A DNA stretch of 64,000 nucleotides, taken from contig JAYKKR010000001.1 in assembly GCA_036971615.1 (NCBI GenBank), positions 3,782,001-3,846,000 of the forward strand. The letters are read 5' to 3'. The first letter of the stretch is position 1, and each line of letters starts with the position of its first letter. The notes under the pieces were generated by a model. The model searched no databases and was not told the origin of the DNA. It saw only the letters and a list, made by a program, of their open reading frames with translations. Shown in pieces: positions 11,185 through 22,654 of this stretch. The position numbers and the translations under genes are program-made. The stretch is from Amyloporia xantha (Eukaryota; Basidiomycota; Agaricomycetes; Polyporales; Adustoporiaceae).

Positions 11185-12258
11185 ATCTCTACGGAGGAGG
11201 CAGTCTGGGTGGCAAAGCCGGGGATCCGCATCTATACAGATGGATCAGACATCGACGGCGGGGTAGGGGCCTCAGCAGTGCTGATCAGGCCGGGCCGGCA
11301 ATACGGCGAAGTGAGAATCCTCCGATTCCACCTAGGAACATCAGAGGAGCACACGGTTTATGAAGCTGAGCTGATTGGTCTAATTCTTGGAGTTGAACTA
11401 CTGATTCGGGAACTCAGCCTATCCACTGCATCCTGCGGCGCCGACAACGTTGCGTGCATCATGGCGTCACAAACAAGGAAGTGCAATGCGGGACACTACC
11501 TGCTCGACATGCTCCACAAGCAAGTAGACAGATTACTTGTCCGACACTCCGGCGCCCGGTTAACGGTACGCTGGGTCCCTGGACACGAGGGCATCGAGGG
11601 AAATGAACGCGCGGATGAGGAGGCCAAGCGGGCGGCGCAAGGAGATTCGAGCGAATGGGAAAAACTACCGCGGTGCCTGCTCAAGCCTCTACCGATCTCA
11701 GTATCCAAGGTGCGACAGCTTGGTTTGGCCCGCATTCAGGCCGCCGCCCGTGCGATCTGGCTAGCGTCGCCCCGTTATGCAAAACTGGAACGAATCGATC
11801 CTTCGCTACCCTCGAAGAAGTTTGCCATGCTTGTCGCGGCGCTGCCGCGACGCCACGCAAGCCTCCTCTTCCAGCTACGAACCGGTCACGTACCCCTTCA
11901 ACAGCACCTCCACCGCCTTCGGAAGACTGACAGCAGCCGATGCCCGACTTGCCTCCAACAGCCCGAATCCGTTCGTCACTATCTCCTCGAATGCCCGACT
12001 TACCACACGCAGCGCACGGCGCTTGAACGAGAGATTGGGAGGGCTGCGCACTCAATCCGCACTCTACTCTCCAACCCCAAAGCCACCCGACCCCTTTTCA
12101 AATTTATTCATGCAACTGGACGTTTTGCCTCTACGTTCGGAACTTCATTGGAGATTCCAGACGCGGGAGCGGCAGACCCCGAACCTAAGGCGACTCACAC
12201 GAAACGACAAAGTCGCCGCTGCGCGGCGACCGGCGGTGGCCCTACCCCCCGCCACTGA
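11185..12258 (+). CDS. RNase H / zinc-knuckle C-terminal part of LINE ORF2
   Basis: The open frame follows an in-frame TGA at 11182 and has no ATG near its start, as expected for a piece of a longer polyprotein. All four type I RNase H catalytic positions are present: Asp in IYTDGS, Glu in VYEAEL, Asp in GADNVACI and Asp in GNERADEEAKR, preceded by the conserved RWVPGHEGI histidine segment. About residues 240-275 carry a knuckle (CPTCLQQPESVRHYLLEC) with Cys-x2-Cys, His and Cys typical of the C terminus of fungal LINE ORF2. The enzyme would degrade RNA in RNA/DNA hybrids during target-primed reverse transcription. Without RT it is a dead remnant, although the remaining frame is undamaged, which suggests a fairly recent insertion. 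Confidence 0.8.
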   Translation: MSTEEAVWVAKPGIRIYTDGSDIDGGVGASAVLIRPGRQYGEVRILRFHLGTSEEHTVYEAELIGLILGVELLIRELSLSTASCGADNVACIMASQTRKCNAGHYLLDMLHKQVDRLLVRHSGARLTVRWVPGHEGIEGNERADEEAKRAAQGDSSEWEKLPRCLLKPLPISVSKVRQLGLARIQAAARAIWLASPRYAKLERIDPSLPSKKFAMLVAALPRRHASLLFQLRTGHVPLQQHLHRLRKTDSSRCPTCLQQPESVRHYLLECPTYHTQRTALEREIGRAAHSIRTLLSNPKATRPLFKFIHATGRFASTFGTSLEIPDAGAADPEPKATHTKRQSRRCAATGGGPTPRH

Positions 12259-12360
12259 CAGCGGTAACCCACATCTATACCTTACGACTTCTCCCTTTAT
12301 TAAATGATGTACCACGACGCATGAGCGCGTAGTCGCCTACCCAGGGGTGGGGAGTTTCGA

Positions 12361-12384
12361 CGGCCAGTGGAGGACCACTGGCCG
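12361..12384 (+). repeat. perfect 10-bp-stem hairpin in the LINE 3' UTR
   Basis: A ten-base stem (CGGCCAGTGG) encloses an AGGA tetraloop and pairs perfectly with CCACTGGCCG. It lies about 100 bases after the ORF stop. LINE 3' UTR stem-loops can be recognised by the element's own reverse transcriptase; such a role here is inference. Confidence 0.7.
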
Positions 12385-12734
12385 GCTTCCCACTAGCTAA
12401 GAACCAACGGTCAGGAGCTGCCAGGCACTCCGAGCAGTGGGTTTAGAACCCTGCCTCTTGCCTTCGATGGCCAGGGTCGGCCGCTACGAGTCCGCCGCTC
12501 ATGCGCCGTTACTATACAATACTAACTTTTGTATTCATGTTTATTCACTTTATTTCTCAATCCTCATTTACAGCGCCACACTCGTCTCCCGGGCATTTTG
12601 AAGGGGCAACCCGACATGTGCCTAATGTTTTTTGCTCCGACTATATTACATACACCCGTAGCTATCACCGTACATACTGTCTACATAGGGCGCTGCCCTC
12701 GCGGACAATAAATGGAGACAAAAAAAAAAAAAAA

Positions 12735-13389
12735 TAGTTCCTCATTCCCTGGGCTCGGGTAGGCAGATGCAGGAAGGAAGCGTACGATGATGAGCTCGGC
12801 GAGAGGCTGTGGACATGGCTGAAAGAGCAGGTGGAAGGGCGCTGAGCCCATCTCCGTCAGTGTGAACCAGCAGCGTTGCGGCACTGTCTTTTACTCTATG
12901 GTTATTCGTGTCTGGGGAATGCAAGCCCCCCTTCTTTTTGGATCCAAGACCGGCATATATCGACAGAAATGGGTCTGAATGTGATAGCAGTAATAGTACA
13001 CTAGAAATACATTGGTTCATTTCGATCAAGGCAAAAGCAGACCCTACTCCCGGCCAGGTCCACCCATACGCCCCATCAATGTCCGCCGCGACTCGCTAAA
13101 CACGTCTGAGCAATAGATACCTGAACACTCACTAATGTACACTACGATGGGGAGAATCTGCAGTCCGCGAACGTCTGAAGCTTCGACTCGTTACCGTACA
13201 ACACGACAGCAAAACGGGCACTGAGCGGGAAACAAAAATCAACGAAAGGTATAAGCCAACTGCGATATATGCATTTCTAGATGCGCGTGGGTGAAGATGA
13301 TATCTGAGGCGTGGAGAGGACGTGGTCGTTGCCCCTTACGGGCCGTCATAACGGTGAGCACACAATGAGGCTTGGAGAGCAGTGCGAGC
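12735..13389. other. intergenic, nothing recognisable
   Basis: The stretch between the poly(A) end of the LINE and the stop of the PSP1-domain gene has only short ORFs without motifs; it includes the 3' UTR of the minus-strand gene. Confidence 0.5.
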
Positions 13390-15619
13390 TCATTGCTCGA
13401 AGCCTCCCGGACCGTTGAGAGAGGCCATCCAGATTCTGGTTTTGTACAACCTGAGGAAAGTAACCAACGTGAGCTGCATGTGCTGTTGAGATAGGAGTAC
13501 TGCACGTACCGGAATAATTCCCGCACGAGTTCACGGAAATCGATCCGCTTTTCAGCGACAAAATAAAAGGTCAACTTGCGCCGATCCCTATACGCGGACG
13601 TACTTCAGTGAGGAACGTATATCAAGTATATGAACATTGCCTTACCACTGGTACTCAGCGTCGACGACCTCCATCGGCAGCTTCCTCTGTCGCACTTTAC
13701 TACGGCACAGTTCTAGCGCCTTGCTTTCGTCCTGGAGCTTGATCGCAAGACCCCTACAACACGGCATTTTTAGTCAACGCTACAGCCCCACCACAAGCCC
13801 ATGAGAGCACTCACGAAGCATCATGCGGTTGCGCCTTGCCATAAATCATCTTGGGGTTGATCTCCTTGCCACCACTGCCGCTGCTGCCGTTCGGGCTGGT
13901 GGGAACGCCGTGGGCGTCAGCATACCCGATGTTCATCAGCTTCTGCTGCTTCTGGAAGGCCTCGACCTCCGCCAGCGTGATCGTGTCGTTGATGACCTTG
14001 CCCAAATCACGTCCGCGGTCCGCCTCGACGACCACAAGGTCGCCCACGCGGATGTCGAGCGTGAGGTCCGTGCAGTAGAACAGGTCCGTCCGGCCTGCCT
14101 TGAACTCGACAATGAACAGCGGCCAGGACATCGGCACCGAGTGCAGTGGCACGCCCTTGCCGAGGTCGTTGAGCGCCTTGCCTGCGTCCGATGACCGACG
14201 CTGGATCTGCGGCGAGTGCGCGTAGTGGCTCGCGCGCATGCCGACGGGGGAGATGGGCGCCTGCAGCACGCCCTGCTCGGGGATGTGCTGGATGCCCTGG
14301 CCGGGGACGAAGCGCGCGGTCATCATGCCCTGGCTCGTCTGGCGGGCGGCGTCGCGCGCGAGCCCGCCATAGCCGCTGTCGTGCCCGAGGCTGTCGAGGT
14401 GTCCGTGCGAGGGGCTGCTGCCCGAGATGACGCTGTCGCTCGGGGAGCCGATGGACTGGCGGGAGGCGAAGGAGCTGCCGGGGATGTTGAGGTGCAGGGG
14501 CTGGTACGGGGAGAGGCGGTCCGCAGCCGAGGGCGGGCTGCGCGAGAGGGGGGCGTATATGGGCAGCGACGATGGCTGGCTGGGAGGGTGCATCGAGGAG
14601 GAGGGGCGTGTGTCATCGCGGAGGGTCATCATATTTAGGTCGCTCGCGAGATCGTCGTCGGTCAGGAGCAAGCCACCCCCACCCCCCGCATACGACGCGG
14701 AGTGGAAGGGCCCAGGGCGGCTCGTTTCCTCCGGACCGTCCCCACCTGGTGCATTGAATCCAACAATAGTCGGTCTTCGCGGCTGCACCACGCTGACACT
14801 ATGACGTCTGCTGGTCGTGCCGCTTCCGCCACCGCCGTTCTCATCGCGCGGGGGGTGCATGCCTGACCAGAGCTCGCGGAACGCAGATCCATCGTCCAGA
14901 AGGATCTGGCCCACGTCTCGCACGAACGGGCTCATGTTGGAAGGGTCCGTAATGGACCCGTATCCGCTGGACGGCGACCTGCCCAGGGCGCCAAGCGAGC
15001 CGTACCGGCTACTTCCCGGCGGTTTGAGTTCGTTGTACCGAGAGGATGGTATGTTTTTGGCACTGGGGAAGGAAGAATCGTTCCAGAGACCGGACGAACC
15101 GTGCGGCAGGCCGCTGCCTATGGCGCCCGGCCGTGTGGTGGCCAGGGATTGAGACCTGCTGCGGGTCAAATCCGCTGCATAGGTACGCCCACGCGTCCCC
15201 TGAAGCGAAGCTCGGACGTACCGATCGTCAAACCCTTCGTACGAGTCTTGGATGTCAGAGAGCGCCTCCGACTCGTCGTCTTCAAAAGTCGAGGCGAATC
15301 GAGAGTCGCGCATGGCGGACGAGAACAAAGCCTGGTTGCTGGGGGGAGAGGAGGAGAAGGAAGCACTGCGCGTGGGAACCGACTGGGGAAGGGCTCCATT
15401 GATATTGTTTGGGTTCAGACCAGAGAGACGAGGCCAGACTCCTCCAGAGGGGTTTCTCATGGGCTGCATTGGGGAGGAAAGGAAGCCTTGGCTCGTCGTT
15501 CTTGGCGGCTGACTTGCAGCGCGCTCCCTGAGGCTGTTGTCGGTGCTGTGGTCAGAGAGAAAACGGTTCCTGCGATCCGCATCGTCAGAACCATACTGCT
15601 GGTGATTGCTCGACTGCAT
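13390..15619 (-). CDS. PSP1 C-terminal-domain protein
   Basis: Exons, in transcript order: 15619-13815, 13753-13646, 13587-13510 and 13450-13390, giving 683 residues. Residues 1 to about 490 are low-complexity (Ser, Gly, Pro, with acidic patches such as FEDDESEALSDIQDSYEGFD). The PSP1 domain starts near residue 505 (PLFIVEFKAGRTDLFYC, then DIRVGDLVVVEADRGRDLGK) and continues across the small exons through KLTFYFVAEKRIDFRELVR to the end GPGGFEQ. In yeast PSP1 was found as a suppressor of DNA polymerase alpha defects; related domains occur in bacterial signalling proteins. The molecular role is not established. Splice sites are GT/AG and the domain is continuous over all three introns, so the model is firm. 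The next gene on the same strand begins with its stop about 1 kb upstream. Confidence 0.88.
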
Positions 15620-16627
15620 CGTGACAATGGATGGCAGGCCGAGACTCCGTAGCTGTTCGTAGTTCTGCAGGGTCGCCAGGGTTGCGAAAGTCGGTTGACG
15701 GTATGGATGGGTGTAGGCTTCCTGGAGATGCCTGGATTCCTGTGAGCTCCGAAGAATTTGAGTTCGCTAGTCTACGGAAATTGTTAAATGTGACGCAGAG
15801 ACGACACAGTATAGTGAATACGCACAATTACGATTGTCGAGAGCAGGATCTTAAGGATATGTACTCTAACCCCGCAAAATGGATCTAAGCGGCGCAAAGT
15901 CTAGACAGAATCGAGGTCGGAGTGGATGGAGTCTAGAGAACTTGTACAAGAGACGAATCTGGGAGCCGTACGAATGCTACAGGGATGTCTATGGATAAGA
16001 AAGAGAGTAGATGAGGGGTCAGGACAGCAACATGGCGGGGACCATGTCTGAGCAGCTGACGGAGGGTCAGCAGTGCCAGTGCGCTGCTCGACAAGCGCCC
16101 CCCTGTCCGTCCGAGGTCACAAGACAGAGCCCGCCCGACCAGCCTCTCTCACGCTCGTCTTCCCGACTCAAGCCTGGCGTCCTCCTCGTCCACCGGTGTT
16201 TCTATTCAATATTAATTCCAGCTGACCCTCGTAGACCAGGCAGACGTCGTCCACTAGTCTGCTACACACCCACTCGCAATCAAGATAATCCACTCAATAG
16301 ACGAGTCAGAAATGTCCCATTACACAGTCTCCGGTGACCGCCATTGATCCCAGGCGCCATTTCGCACCGTCTGTCATGTGCACCTCCCTATGATCCCCCA
16401 TGGGCCATCTGCAACATAGAAGCGCATACTGACTAAGGCCCTCGCTTCGTACTCGTCTTCTTACAGCGTCCGCTCTGACGTGCCTTGCAGAATTAGCTCA
16501 GATCCTCCCAGTCGCTGACTTCCACAGCAGCAAAGTCTCCGTCCCGCTGGTTCCAGCGGCGGGCAGCGTGCGAGCCAGGTAAAAATTCATCCGAAAGATG
16601 CAAAGGAATCCGGAAACCAGACCGCAA
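15620..16627. other. intergenic stretch with promoter of the PSP1-domain gene
   Basis: There are only short ORFs on both strands. It should contain the 5' UTR and promoter of the downstream minus-strand gene and the 3' UTR of RGP1. No RNA gene or repeat was seen. Confidence 0.5.
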
Positions 16628-19600
16628 CTACACCTCGAAAACGACCTCCGTCGCCTTGAACGCCGTGTTCCCAGGCCACACCATGATCGGCACCTCGCAC
16701 TCGACCATCTCCGCCTTCACCTCCCGCCACTCCGCATCATTCTCCAGCCCGTCCGTCTCGCCGTCCGTCCCGTCCGCGTCCCCATCCACGTCCTCGTCGC
16801 CGTCGTGGTAGCCCGTCGAAGGGCCCAGCAGCGGCGCCGTGAAATACGAGATCCACGACGCCGCCGTGCCCGGTGTGATCGCGCTCTGCCCACCAGCCGC
16901 CGGTGCGCCTGCACGTAGGTCCGGGCGCTCCATCGGCGCTATCGAGGGCGCCCCCTGCCATGACGTGCCCCAGTCTCCGTCCGGCCGCGTGTCACGCACC
17001 AGGTGCTTCAGGCGCAGGCCGTCTGGTCCCTCACGCGACGTGGGTGATGCGACCGCTACCAACAGACACAGCCGGACTTTCCATTCTAGCCCCCCGGGCT
17101 GCGGGGCAGTGCCCGCAGAGGGACTGGTTGGATCACTGCGTACGTCGACTTGAAACGCTGGGCTGGCGTCGGGCGGAATGTCCAGTGAGAATGTGGTGCG
17201 CAGGGTGGACGGCATAAAGGACGAGTGGTGTTCTGCGTGTACGCGCCGCATCTGGCGAGAGTTGGTCGAGGAGATCGAGCCGGGCAGTGACTCGTGTGCT
17301 TCCAGCATAGCCGATAGCTCGATAGCAGAAAAATAAAAATGCTGTCTGATAACTTGACTGGGAGCAATCTCACCTTCAACACCCTTGCCCGACTAGACCG
17401 CTCGTTCAGCTCCACCACACCGAGAACGGTCTCGCCCAGCCGGTACGCCGACTTGGTGAACGTCAACACGGCGACCTTCACCCCGTCCTTGTTCACGTCA
17501 TACGATGCTGTAACCCGATCGCCATAAGCAAGCCAAGCAAGCAACGCAGGATCAGGATCGATAAGCGGCCAACGATGGACCGCCCGTCCGATCGGTGCTC
17601 GCAAATGATGGATAACGTACCCTTTCGCGGATTGCGGGTCAAGATCTCCACCGCTTGTCGGCACCCCGCGAGCCCACCGGCCTCTTCGCGTTCGCGATCG
17701 CGCTCGAGGTCGAGGGCTTCTAGGGGGAGTTTGATCCGTACCCCGCTGCAGTTTGGATCGTGATCGTGGAAGGAGGATAGCAGATTTTTCGCATAACCCT
17801 GCAGGTCCTCGAACGTCCCGGTCTTGACTTGTTGCGGTGGACCGCCTGATCAAGAACAGAAATCGATGTTCAGTCGTGACCTGAATGTTAGCCTGTACTG
17901 CATGCTCGAGACTCACCGGAAGGTGAAGTTTGACTTTGCTTCTTGATCAGACGCTTTGGCTCTTCCGTGACCTTGGCAGTACATTGCTTTCCTCTAGATT
18001 TCCAATAAGATACGGGCCATAGCAGATCGTACGGCTGTGGTGATCTACCCACTGTTCGAATTTAGAATCCCTGCGGGCAAAGCCGATTCATGACTGAACT
18101 CACCAACGACATTATTGTATATTCGTATTGGCACCTTCATGACACGACTACTGCTGTTCGCGCCCGTAGGACCCAAGCCGCTGGATGGAACGCTAGATGC
18201 AGCACGACAAACACCCAGGATAAACTGATACGAGGCTTTCAGCGACCTGCCTCTATATGTCGGCGGCAGATTGTCCGGGAGAACGACTGTGTAGGTATCT
18301 AGAGTAGCACGCAGACAAACACATGCCACGGGCAGTCCATTGAGCATCGGACGGCCGACGGGCCTTCAGAGAGCAGGAAAACTCACGCACAGCTACGCGA
18401 CTCGCCTGGGGCCAAAGTCAGGTCGACCGCCAGCATGGACGGCTGCATTTCGAATGTGGGCAGAGGCGTCTCTGGGTCGACGTCTTCATCCGCCCCGTTG
18501 GACACTATACCAGATTCAAAGCCTAGACCGACCCCACTGGACCCGGCGGTTGACCCGGAAGAGAACATGGAGAACATAGACGGTGCGCGCGCACGATGCG
18601 AGGGCGTCCATGCTTGACTTGAAGTTGCCGGTGAGGTCGGCATGAGCGACATCGGAGATAGCAGAGAGAGTAATGAATTGGACACAGAGGCGCTGCGGCC
18701 GCGGTGCCCTCGCGCAAATGGCCCAGAAGATAAGTGCTGGCCTTGCCCGAAAGGCTGCGAGCTCAGCAGCGGCGTGATGTTCATACTCCCTCCTCCTACG
18801 ACCTGGCGTTTCAGCAAACTGGAGCGGACGTGGTGCAATGTGCGCGCCTGCTCGGGTGTGCTTGGTGAGCTGGGGGTGAGGGAAAGTGTGCCGACGATCT
18901 GGGCGTAGGAATAGAGAATAAGTTCCGTGTTGGGCATCGGGAATGATGAAGAGAACGCTGTGCGTGGGGGCTGGAGGTGTGCACCGCTAGGCGCTGGTGG
19001 TGGCCCATGTCCGAGTTGCGGAGCTCGTCGATGTGGTGCACGTCCGTTTGTGCTACCATTGGGATTCGCAATGGATGGGACTTGCGTACGAAAGGCTGCA
19101 GCAGACGTCTCGGGGATTGGCGACGCTATGGCAGGCGTCATGGGTGGGACAACAGGCGAAGTGCCTCCCTCGGATATAGGATCAAGGGAGAGTGAATATG
19201 AGGACGTCGACGCGCTAGGAGTAGGAGAGAAGGGTGAGACACTAGGTGGTGGACGAAGATCCTGCACTTGGATTTGGCCATCCATCACAGACTGCTTGCG
19301 AGCGTGCGGGTGCGAAGGAGCTATAGGAAAGGAAGTGGATCTGGCGAGCGGTGAGGGTATGCGAGGCGATGTGGGAGCTGATAAACGTCAACAACGAGTG
19401 AGAACATGGGAGGAAAGCCGCTCACATGCATGGAGAGTGTCGTTGGCTCGCAATGGGTTCAGAGGTGACTTACCCTTCGAATTCTCTTGCGGTTGTCGCA
19501 AGAGTTCATCGGGTGTGATAGAAATAGAAAGTGACTTCACCAAGGGCCTCCTTGTGCTTGCTCCACTGAAACTTGACGGACTCGCAGTTCTGCTAGATAG

Positions 19601-19918
19601 ACTATCTCTACCTATCAGACCTTTTCGCGCTATTGATCCGTCTGAGTCTAGCTGTCGAGGGGGGAGAGCTGGCAGAGCGGAACGGACAGTGCCCGGGGAC
19701 GTGGGAGGTCGTGCCAGTGGCACAGAGCTGATTGAGTGCGCACTACGTTTGTGCGTATGGAGAGAAGACTGTGACGCCGAACGGGGAGGAACCGCATCTG
19801 GGCCCCGGGTGTTCGTGAAGGTGACGGTGACGGTGAAAGGTTCGCCAGCGAAGTAAGAGGCTTGGGACGGGGAGACAACAACTCGAATAGCGTCCTCCGC
19901 ATTGGCATAATCAGCCAT
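16628..19918 (-). CDS. RGP1: RGP1, subunit of the Rab6/Ypt6 GEF complex
   Basis: Seven exons in transcript order: 19918-19474, 19377-18391, 18298-18104, 18051-17917, 17845-17621, 17507-17374, 17317-16628; 936 residues, all introns GT/AG. The protein opens with an arrestin-like strand pattern (IRVVVSPSQASYFAGEPFTV) as in Rgp1. A long disordered insert follows. Conserved blocks come after it: YTYTVVLPDNLPPTYRGRSL, VPIRIYNN, PQPYDLLWPVSYW, KVAVLTFTKSAYRLGETVLG and the C-terminal HHSSFMPSTLRTTFSLDIPP. With Ric1, Rgp1 activates Ypt6/Rab6 at the Golgi for retrograde traffic; this is known for the family, not shown here. Within exon 1 a Ser/Pro-rich insert splits the first beta sandwich. A 309-codon antisense ORF covers the first two exons and is a shadow. 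Confidence 0.92.
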
Positions 19919-20604
19919 TGTCTAAGGTCAAAGATACACTGCTCAGAGTCAGGCCCGCCGGAGTCGAATACAGAGAGTTTGAACTTGCTGGCAAGGCTCT
20001 GCCACCAGCAATATAACGCGAGGGGCGCTGGGAATAAGCTTGAGGAACAGTGATCTGACAAACTAGGTGCACAATCTGGATCTGTCCAGATTCAGGTCCT
20101 GCTGAGCAGTGTGGGAGAAAACAACGAAGTACAATATACAGGCCTTAGTCGGCGGCTGCTCGACGTACTTCGAGGTAACTGGGTGAGTAGCACTGTCCGC
20201 GACCAAGGCAGCAAGACCAGTACCTCGCGATACGATCACGTGTAAGTCTACGGAACGCTTGCCCTTGTATTCATCGAACTTACGAACAAGTAGAACAAGT
20301 ATCAGTGCTCCAGTTTACCATGTGAGATATTCGTCAAAAATGTGCTTAGTCGATGCCATGAGCCGAGGGATACCTCTGTCACATTTATTAGATGACGAAA
20401 AGTGCAGTGGTAGCTTCTATGTGAATAAAATATCCTATAACTTCGAATTCACTCTCAGTGGGTAGTACAGAGCTCAACGAGATACCTCCCTATAATAGAC
20501 GAAGAATAATTGTTCCACTCCGGCAGTAACGCAATTGCATATTCGTACAAGAATTGAGATGAAACAGCTACATGTGTCCGATGCAAAGACCGTTGATAGC
20601 TTGA
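19919..20604. other. intergenic, nothing recognisable
   Basis: AT content is higher than in the flanking genes. It should hold the RGP1 promoter (right side of that gene) and the 3' UTR of the F-box gene. No motif or repeat is evident. Confidence 0.5.
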
Positions 20605-22179
20605 TCAGCGCCATGAACGCCAGAACGGATGCGCTGTAGTCGTGCATACACTAGGCATTTGCATGCTGGGCGTCTCCTCAAAGTCTTCGTAGTGGACAGT
20701 CTCGAAATGAGCGTCGAACTCCGGCTCGTCCACTGGATCACCCACATATCCCGGAAGATATCCAAGAGTGAGATGCCGGATACCATGTTCCCCTTGTTTT
20801 GTGGCTAGCGCGTCCAAAGCAGAGCGGGCCTGCCTGTCATTTTGTAGGAGGATATGTAAACTCCAGAAGTTGGGACAGATCCGTCGATTGTGAGCCCACG
20901 TCAGAGCCTGGATTACAAGAGCCACACTCCGATCATATACGACCAATCGTTCTAGCTTGGGCATCTCCAGTAGCCACTCGTACAGGATAGACGAGTTAAA
21001 TCGCCAGTACAGCTGAGTTACTGCGTCCTCGTCCAATACCCACAGCTCTTGAAGCTGAGCCAAGGGTACAACTTCTGGCAATGTGTATAGCTGTTCCCCA
21101 GGAACCCCTCCACGGGGCAGAGCGTACGCGCTCAGAAATACACCCGCTGATGCCCCTACTGCTTTGATATGCAGCTTCTTCGCCCAAAGAGCGACACGAA
21201 GTCGTGTCAGACTTTGCATAACGGGTAGTCGGGTCAGACCGTCACAGTCCATGCGTGGATACCATCCAGAGTAGTGCATCATCACTGCCGTATCAGTAGA
21301 CACAGTGACATGCGAAAGAATAGTATGAGCAGCGATGTTAGAGACGTTGTGCAGGACAAGTCTCTGCAGATGGCTCAAGTTGACGATTCCTTCAGAGGGA
21401 TTGTCCTGCTCGAGTGCCTTTGAAGGACCAGAAAGTACAAAGTCGACTAGATTAGGGCTTGCGGAAAGCATAGACAATATTCGCGATAGGAAATTGTCGC
21501 CGGCGCAGCCCAATATGCAAAGACATGTAAGATTGGGGAAATTATTCTCTGGGAGCGCAGGAAAGCTTTTCAGCCATAATCGCCTCAGTCGCGGGGTTTG
21601 GCCATTGAAAATAGTGAACGGACTTTCGACCCGGCGGATATCCCCAGAGACCACAAGAGCGAGATCCTCTAGCTTCGGAGCAGAGAAGCTAAAATTATCG
21701 ACAAGCGTCCGGATGTCGACACCATCCCAATGAAGCTCTTGAAAGCGCGATCCATCACTGTGAAGCAAGTTGATCATATGTATCCGGTGGTCATGTCGGA
21801 GACCTTCCGCGAAAACTTTTAAGGGCTGTGTTGGAGTATAGCGCCGCAGACTGTCTGGAGGCAGACGCCGGGAGCCGTTGATATTGCTCCAGATAGCCGG
21901 GAGTGCCAAGGCAACCTGCCGCCATTGACGACAAACCTGCAGAAGAGGCATTGCTGTCACTGGATCAATGACCGCCGAGCTCCACATGCGATTGGCGGGA
22001 TATTCGCAGTCATCTTTGTTGTAAGGATAAGATGGAACGAGCTGGAATATCATGCCCAACACCTCAGGAGGTAAATTGTTGATCAGGACGAGCTGATTCA
22101 TGCGACTCCGAACAGTCACTAGGGAATGGGCCAGAGTTTTCTGGAGCTTTTCCAGCTTGATGATAGCCATTAGAATCAA
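20605..22179 (-). CDS. F-box / leucine-rich-repeat-like protein
   Basis: A 524-residue single-frame protein with an F box at about residues 30-95: LINNLPPEVLGMIFQLVP, then LLQVCRQWRQVALALPAIW. This is the usual mushroom type, with a coiled leader (KLEKLQKTLAHSLVTVRSRM) before it. The rest is a series of irregular leucine-rich strands (for example LRRLWLKSFPALPENNFPNL, LQRLVLHNV, LERLVVYDRS) as in substrate-binding LRR parts. F-box proteins connect substrates to SCF ubiquitin ligases; the substrate is unknown, and this family is greatly expanded in Agaricomycetes. The start may be Met1 or Met4 (22170). I looked for an upstream exon beginning near 22360 but no acceptor keeps the frame. The palindrome repeat starts about 480 bases upstream. 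Confidence 0.8.
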   Translation of the reverse strand: MILMAIIKLEKLQKTLAHSLVTVRSRMNQLVLINNLPPEVLGMIFQLVPSYPYNKDDCEYPANRMWSSAVIDPVTAMPLLQVCRQWRQVALALPAIWSNINGSRRLPPDSLRRYTPTQPLKVFAEGLRHDHRIHMINLLHSDGSRFQELHWDGVDIRTLVDNFSFSAPKLEDLALVVSGDIRRVESPFTIFNGQTPRLRRLWLKSFPALPENNFPNLTCLCILGCAGDNFLSRILSMLSASPNLVDFVLSGPSKALEQDNPSEGIVNLSHLQRLVLHNVSNIAAHTILSHVTVSTDTAVMMHYSGWYPRMDCDGLTRLPVMQSLTRLRVALWAKKLHIKAVGASAGVFLSAYALPRGGVPGEQLYTLPEVVPLAQLQELWVLDEDAVTQLYWRFNSSILYEWLLEMPKLERLVVYDRSVALVIQALTWAHNRRICPNFWSLHILLQNDRQARSALDALATKQGEHGIRHLTLGYLPGYVGDPVDEPEFDAHFETVHYEDFEETPSMQMPSVCTTTAHPFWRSWR

Positions 22180-22654
22180 TCAGGAAACAGATTTCATAGG
22201 CACGAACCATTTGCGTCCTGCCATTGATCCTATGAGCTCAACTCGCACCCGATGCAAGCGTTAAGACGTACCCCATCAATACCAGCTCACTCATCAGTCG
22301 CGTTTGCATGGCTTCCGCCAAGTCCATAGCTGCTATCCCAGCAAGTGTGGTGTGAGACATTGTCAACTGCATTTTAACGTCGTCAAATACGCGAGCTGAT
22401 TGTTTTGCAATTATTGGTTAGAGCTTTAGCTGTTGCCAGCTGTTTAGGAGCTACGCACGAGATAGATCTAGATATAATCAGCAAGCTGTTTGATTGTTGG
22501 GAGCAATACGAATACGCGCTAAGGAACAAGCTGAGGTCACTTCCTAGTCGATGTATGGGAAGACCAAGCCACACCGTGGAACACGAACTTAAAAGGGTCC
22601 GCGTTGGATCGTGACACGTGACCGTGACGGGGGCTAATCGTGTACTCATTCTGA
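22180..22654. other. intergenic stretch between F-box gene and repeat
   Basis: No gene. A short minus-strand frame (ATG near 22360, LAEAMQTRLMSELVLMG) ends at a gtacgt donor but cannot be joined to the F-box frame, so I leave it unassigned. Confidence 0.4.

Larger units (their letters stand above)
11182..12734 (+). mobile_element. 5'-truncated non-LTR (LINE) retrotransposon, probably Tad1-like
   Basis: The element keeps the RNase H and C-terminal zinc-knuckle part of ORF2, a 3' UTR of about 450 bases with a strong hairpin, an AATAAA at 12707-12712 and a 15-A tail at 12720-12734. No reverse transcriptase or endonuclease motif is visible upstream, which fits the usual 5' truncation of LINE insertions. 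The exact 5' boundary and the target-site duplication could not be found. RNase H fused downstream of RT is typical of the fungal Tad1 and of I-type LINEs; the assignment to Tad1 is inference. Confidence 0.7.

Noticed and set aside
14216..14638. Plus-strand Arg/Gly/Ala-rich ORFs
   Set aside because: Shadows of the low-complexity first exon of the PSP1-domain gene.
18927..19856. Long plus-strand ORF of 309 codons
   Set aside because: It lies antisense to RGP1 exons 1 and 2, whose frame, splice sites and conserved blocks are clear; the plus frame has no domain.
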